A stretch of DNA of 64,000 bases from DYFT01 sp041695085 (lineage in GTDB: Bacteria > Bacteroidota > Ignavibacteria > UBA10030), in assembly GCA_041695085.1 (NCBI GenBank), contig JBGFRO010000049.1:1-64000 (forward strand). Direction: 5' to 3'. The notes beneath the pieces are model-generated. The model was given only the letters and a program-made list of their open reading frames with translations. It was not told the origin of the DNA and made no database searches. Positions within the stretch are counted from its first letter, which is position 1, and each line of letters opens with the position of its first letter. The translations under genes and the position numbers were made by a program. Below, piece after piece: positions 60,445-64,000 of the stretch.

Positions 60445-61332
60445 GTGTCATTTGTCATACAAGAAATAGCTGTCGCACACGCCGAACCTCCCAAGCGGCG
60501 GCCGGAATGGCTCAAAGCGAAGATCCCTGGTGGTGAGAACTACGCGCGCCTCAAGAGTCTGATCGATTCGCATCGACTCCATACCGTTTGCGAGGAAGCT
60601 CGTTGTCCGAACATGGGAGAATGCTGGGCGGCAGGAACGGCGACATTTATGATTCTTGGGGATATTTGCACGCGCTCATGCGGCTTCTGTGCCGTGAAGA
60701 CTGGTCGCCCCGCTCCCGGTCTCGATTGGGACGAGCCGCGTCGCGTGGTCGATGCCATCAAATTGATGGGAGTGAATCACGCCGTCATTACTTCCGTGAA
60801 CCGCGACGAGCGTCCGGATGGCGGTGCGCCGATCTTTGCAGAGACGCTGCGGCTGATTCACGAAGAACTTCCAGGCGTTACGGTAGAGGTCCTTATACCG
60901 GACTTCAAAGGGAATGAAACGGCGCTCAACATGGTGCTTGATGCACAACCTGACATCCTGAATCACAATCTGGAAACAGTTCCTCGTCTCTATCGACGTG
61001 TGCGGCCGCAAGCAAACTATGAACAGTCGCTTCAACTGTTGGCTCGAGCCAAGCGCCGGGGTTTCAAGACAAAAACGGGGTTAATGCTCGGCATCGGCGA
61101 GAAGACAGAAGAGGTGATCGAAGTCATTAAGGATATACGCGCACAATCGGATTGTGATATTCTCACGCTCGGCCAATACCTTCAGCCAACGAAGGAACAT
61201 CTCCCCATTGATCGATATGTGCATCCAGATGAATTCCGCATGCTAAAAGAAGTAGGATTAGATATGGGCTTCGCGCACGTGGAGTCGGGTCCGCTTGTCC
61301 GCAGTTCCTACCATGCAGAACGAGCCTTGTAA
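60445..61332 (+). CDS. lipA: lipoyl synthase
   Basis: 295 aa from a GTG one base after the E2 stop (VSFVIQEIAVAHAEPPKRRP). Auxiliary cluster Cys in CEEARCPNMGEC, radical-SAM CTRSCGFC, and the C-terminal R-S-S-Y motif. It inserts the two sulfurs into octanoyl groups placed by LipB. The frame is open to 60367 inside the E2 gene. Confidence 0.96.
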   Translation: MSFVIQEIAVAHAEPPKRRPEWLKAKIPGGENYARLKSLIDSHRLHTVCEEARCPNMGECWAAGTATFMILGDICTRSCGFCAVKTGRPAPGLDWDEPRRVVDAIKLMGVNHAVITSVNRDERPDGGAPIFAETLRLIHEELPGVTVEVLIPDFKGNETALNMVLDAQPDILNHNLETVPRLYRRVRPQANYEQSLQLLARAKRRGFKTKTGLMLGIGEKTEEVIEVIKDIRAQSDCDILTLGQYLQPTKEHLPIDRYVHPDEFRMLKEVGLDMGFAHVESGPLVRSSYHAERAL

Positions 61333-61413
61333 GCTCTCACAGGTTGTTGAAAAAGAAAAACCACGAAGGCGCGTAGGACGCTAAAGGATACTCTTCTCAT
61401 TCTCTCTCCACGA

Positions 61414-62298
61414 ATGACCTTAGATGTTTCCGCGGTTCCTCCGCAAGTAAGTCAACTTCTTGAAGCAATCGGACAAGATCGCGAGCGAGGAGCTGCGGAA
61501 ATCGCCCGTTCTGCAGCCGAAGCCTTGGTGCTGTTTGCTCAACTCTCTCCGGCCGGGGAACCTTCACAGCTTGACGTAGGCCTTCGATCCGTTCTGCGCG
61601 GGCTGATTGCGTCACAGCCGGCAATGACTTCGCTTCTCCATCTCGCCGCGGATGTATTGCCTCGGGCCAAGGCCGCAAAATCTGCTGAGGAATTTCGAGC
61701 AGCGGTTCAAGACGCCTCGAAGGAGTTCATTCAGCGAATTGATAGGGAAGCACTTCTGATTGCATATCACCTTCTCGCCGTTGTTCAGGGAGGAAACGTG
61801 GTGCTCACAATCTCTCGCAGTTCAACGCTTCTGGATTCGTTCAGGTGGATTCATACGCAAGGCAGAGTGTTTCGCGTTCTTTGTGCAGAGTCGCTACCAG
61901 GAGGAGAGGGTGTCAGATTGGTGGACGAATTAAGGAAGTACGAGATTGATGCGGAGCTTTTTCGGGACGACGATCTGGATTGGCAGCTAAGACGCGCAGA
62001 CGTCGTGCTTGTGGGGGCCGATACGGTTTCCGAATCGGGCGTTATCAACAAGAAGGGTACGAGCCGGCTCGCATTATCCGCACGAAGTTTCAGAATTCCA
62101 CTGTATGTCGTCACGGGCTCGACGAAGTTTTTTCCAGTAGGACTTCCGCTTCCAACGTACTCCGAGGAGTTGTTCGATGTTACGCCACTTGAAGATATCA
62201 GCGGTGTGATCTGCGAGGTAGGGTGCCTCGGGCCGGCTCGCATTCGCGAACGTCTTCCGCGCTCAGAAATGCTCCAGGAACTCCTCCATCAAGCTTAA
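61414..62298 (+). CDS. eIF-2B alpha/MtnA-like sugar-phosphate isomerase family protein
   Basis: 294 aa of the eIF2B/ribose-1,5-bisphosphate isomerase family. VVLTISRSSTLLDSFRWIHT, the segment VRLVDELRKYEIDAEL, then VVLVGADTVSESGVINKKGT with the conserved G-A-D...N-K-x-G-T are visible. Catalytic Cys and Asp of true MtnA cannot be confirmed (GAD gives the Asp). Substrate unknown. Confidence 0.85.
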   Translation: MTLDVSAVPPQVSQLLEAIGQDRERGAAEIARSAAEALVLFAQLSPAGEPSQLDVGLRSVLRGLIASQPAMTSLLHLAADVLPRAKAAKSAEEFRAAVQDASKEFIQRIDREALLIAYHLLAVVQGGNVVLTISRSSTLLDSFRWIHTQGRVFRVLCAESLPGGEGVRLVDELRKYEIDAELFRDDDLDWQLRRADVVLVGADTVSESGVINKKGTSRLALSARSFRIPLYVVTGSTKFFPVGLPLPTYSEELFDVTPLEDISGVICEVGCLGPARIRERLPRSEMLQELLHQA

Positions 62299-62328
62299 AG
62301 AAAATTAACGCAATTCTTGTTTTGCCAC

Positions 62329-62356
62329 TTGACAACGGGCTAAACATTCGTATATT
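62329..62356 (+). promoter_or_regulatory. candidate promoter of the ilvD leader
   Basis: TTGACA (62329-62334), 16-base spacer, TATATT (62351-62356). The match to the sigma-70 type consensus is the best in this window. Transcription would start near 62363, 20 bases before the leader GTG. Confidence 0.72.
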
Positions 62357-62381
62357 TAAGTCAACGCTTTACTTCAGAACA

Positions 62382-62525
62382 GTGGACTCAAGTACGAACC
62401 ATATCAACAGCTTCTTTGCGGCCAAGGCCCTTCTCGGCATTCGACCGTTGTTTGTACTTCCGTCCATTCTTCTCCCTATTTTGCTAGTTATCCTCGTCGT
62501 CCTAGGGCTTCTTATTATTGCCTGA
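62382..62525 (+). CDS. putative branched-chain amino acid leader peptide
   Basis: 47 codons from a GTG. The last 24 residues (FVLPSILLPILLVILVVLGL, then LIIA) contain 18 Leu, Ile or Val. It sits between the promoter and ilvD, ending 118 bases before the ilvD start, the layout of ribosome-mediated attenuation leaders. It could instead be a small single-helix membrane protein. The ribosome site is weak. Confidence 0.6.
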   Translation: MDSSTNHINSFFAAKALLGIRPLFVLPSILLPILLVILVVLGLLIIA

Positions 62526-62531
62526 TCGGAA

Positions 62532-62611
62532 CGCCAGAGGCTAACTAGTGCACACCAACTAACACCCCAAGCAACAAATAAGTAACGGTAACGCAAAGTT
62601 CGCCTCTGGCG
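62532..62611 (+). promoter_or_regulatory. possible attenuator hairpin before ilvD
   Basis: CGCCAGAGGC (62532-62541) pairs perfectly with GCCTCTGGCG (62602-62611) around a 60-base loop; the 3' arm can also form a small local hairpin (CGCC-tct-GGCG). The bases after it (gagaagtgtaacgttttgcc) are only mildly T-rich, so it may not be a simple terminator. Confidence 0.5.
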
Positions 62612-62643
62612 GAGAAGTGTAACGTTTTGCCAACAGGAGATCT

Positions 62644-64000
62644 ATGCGTAGTCACATTATTACCCGCGGCACCGAGCGGACCCCTAACCGCGCGATGTTA
62701 CGTGCTGTGGGATTTACGGATGAAGATTTCAACAAACCGATCATTGGTGTTGCGAACGGTTACAGCACCATCACGCCGTGCAACGTTGGACTCGGCGACC
62801 TGGCCGAAGCGGCGATGGAGGCACTCCGCGACGCCGGCACGATGCCGCAGGTGTTCGGAACGATCACCGTGAGCGATGGGATCTCGATGGGGACAGAAGG
62901 CATGAAGTATTCGCTTGTCTCCCGCGAAATCATCGCCGACTCGATCGAAGCCGTCTGCAATGCACAATCGTTCGATGGACTGCTTGCGCTCGGCGGGTGC
63001 GATAAAAATATGCCCGGCGCGATGATTGCTATCGCTCGACTGAACATTCCCTCCATCTTTGTCTACGGGGGTACGATGAAGCCCGGTCATTGGAATGGTC
63101 GCGATCTGACCATTGTCAGCGCGTTTGAGGCCGTTGGGCAATACAGCGCGAAGAAAATCACGGAGCAGGAGCTGCTCGAGGTAGAACGCCACGCTTGTCC
63201 GGGAGCCGGATCGTGCGGTGGGATGTATACTGCCAATACGATGTCGTCAGCTATCGAGGCGATGGGATTGAGTCTGGTCTACTCTTCCACGATGGCAGCG
63301 GAGGATGATGAAAAGGCAGAGAGCACGGCAGAATCTGCCCGCGTCCTTGCCAACGCTGTACGCCAACAAATCCTTCCCAGCCATATCCTTACCCGCAAAG
63401 CTTTTGAAAATGCCATCACCGTCGTCAACACGATCGGCGGCTCCACCAACGCCGTGCTTCATCTCCTCGCCCTTGCTCACGCAGCCGGCGTACGGCTTTC
63501 GCTGGACGATTTCGAAACGATTCGTGCACGCACCCCAGTGCTGTGCGACTTGAAACCATCCGGCAGATTTGTTACCACCGATTTTCATCGGGCGGGCGGC
63601 GTGCCGCAAGTGATGAAGATGTTGCTCAACCATCGTCTGCTGCATGGGGATGCACGAACGATCACCGGTCAAACGATCTCAGAAGTACTCGCGGGCGTAC
63701 CCAACACTCCAGCTTCTGATCAAGAAGTCATTCGTCCGTGGGACCGTCCGCTCTATCCGACCGGACATCTTGTGATCTTAAAAGGCAATCTCGCGCCGGA
63801 AGGGGCGGTTGCCAAGATTACCGGCGTGAAGAACCATCGGATGACGGGTCCGGCAAGAGTGTTCAACTCTGAAGAATCTTGTCTCAAAGCAATTCTTGAT
63901 AGTGTGATCCGGGAGGGAGATGTCATTGTCATTCGGTATGAAGGACCGAAGGGGGGACCGGGAATGCGAGAGATGCTTGCGCCGACATCCGCCATCATCG
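62644..64000 (+). CDS. ilvD: dihydroxy-acid dehydratase (3' end outside window)
   Basis: 452 codons before the window edge, of about 555-570 usual. MRSHIITRGTERTPNRAMLR, the iron-sulfur Cys in LGGCDKNMPGAM and ACPGAGSCGGMYTANTM, and GGSTNAVLHLLA are typical. It makes the 2-oxoacid precursors of Val, Leu and Ile. An AGGAGATCT site precedes the ATG. Confidence 0.97.
   Translation, partial: MRSHIITRGTERTPNRAMLRAVGFTDEDFNKPIIGVANGYSTITPCNVGLGDLAEAAMEALRDAGTMPQVFGTITVSDGISMGTEGMKYSLVSREIIADSIEAVCNAQSFDGLLALGGCDKNMPGAMIAIARLNIPSIFVYGGTMKPGHWNGRDLTIVSAFEAVGQYSAKKITEQELLEVERHACPGAGSCGGMYTANTMSSAIEAMGLSLVYSSTMAAEDDEKAESTAESARVLANAVRQQILPSHILTRKAFENAITVVNTIGGSTNAVLHLLALAHAAGVRLSLDDFETIRARTPVLCDLKPSGRFVTTDFHRAGGVPQVMKMLLNHRLLHGDARTITGQTISEVLAGVPNTPASDQEVIRPWDRPLYPTGHLVILKGNLAPEGAVAKITGVKNHRMTGPARVFNSEESCLKAILDSVIREGDVIVIRYEGPKGGPGMREMLAPTSAII

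Overview
The window looks like chromosome of a bacterium in the Bacteroidota/Chlorobiota/Ignavibacteria neighbourhood. This is an inference from several signs. There are repeated type IX secretion (T9SS) C-terminal sorting tails (motif PNPFNPAT, then a region ending Y-F-Y-R-L and E-T-(K/R)-K-M). Complex I genes start a nuoABCDEF run, the 2-oxoacid dehydrogenase E1 is an alpha/beta fusion, and there is a pyruvoyl arginine decarboxylase. No rRNA, tRNA or CRISPR array was found.

Layout. 1-6.0 kb: recA (cut by the window edge), thpR, a hicBA pair with a frameshifted toxin, cinA-pgpA-pgsA, rpmB and a coiled-coil protein. 6.1-12.3 kb: accessory region of toxin-antitoxin (TA) genes, remnants of sorting tails and mobile repeats. 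12.4-20.4 kb: one giant exported protein (2656 aa) with two M23 peptidase domains, a pesticin-like lysozyme domain, a beta-propeller, a cohesin-like and a dockerin-like domain and a T9SS tail. 20.7-30.6 kb: second accessory region with broken and intact TA loci, structured repeats, an IS remnant and a duplicated DUF5618-like cassette. 30.7-34.5 kb: two zinc-finger membrane anti-sigma-like proteins and an unrecognised upstream gene. 34.7-40.4 kb: vapBC-tsaD-trpA-chorismate mutase-mltG-lipoprotein. 41.0-46.2 kb: nuoABCDE, a block of repeats with a HicA fragment, then nuoF and a terminator. 46.4-51.2 kb: ECF sigma/anti-sigma, dut, AI-2E-type transporter, rsmI. 51.7-53.9 kb (minus): smpB-tyrS-pdaD. 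54.3-61.3 kb: lpd-lipB-E1-E2-lipA, a complete lipoate/2-oxoacid dehydrogenase set. 61.4-64 kb: an eIF2B-like protein, then ilvD (cut by the window edge) preceded by a promoter and a Leu/Ile/Val-rich leader peptide.

Two themes stand out. First, toxin genes are broken again and again (frameshift, nonsense, internal deletion, element insertion), usually beside an intact antitoxin. Second, at least three families of short structured repeats are present: a multi-stem element with a 3' hairpin (S), a 118-120 bp element with paired ends (R), and a 30 bp double hairpin inserted in frame into sorting tails. Between copies, several stems differ by compensating changes on both sides, and two copies interrupt genes. 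The BCAA-rich leader before ilvD looks like transcription attenuation. All family names come from reading the translations by eye; no search was run.
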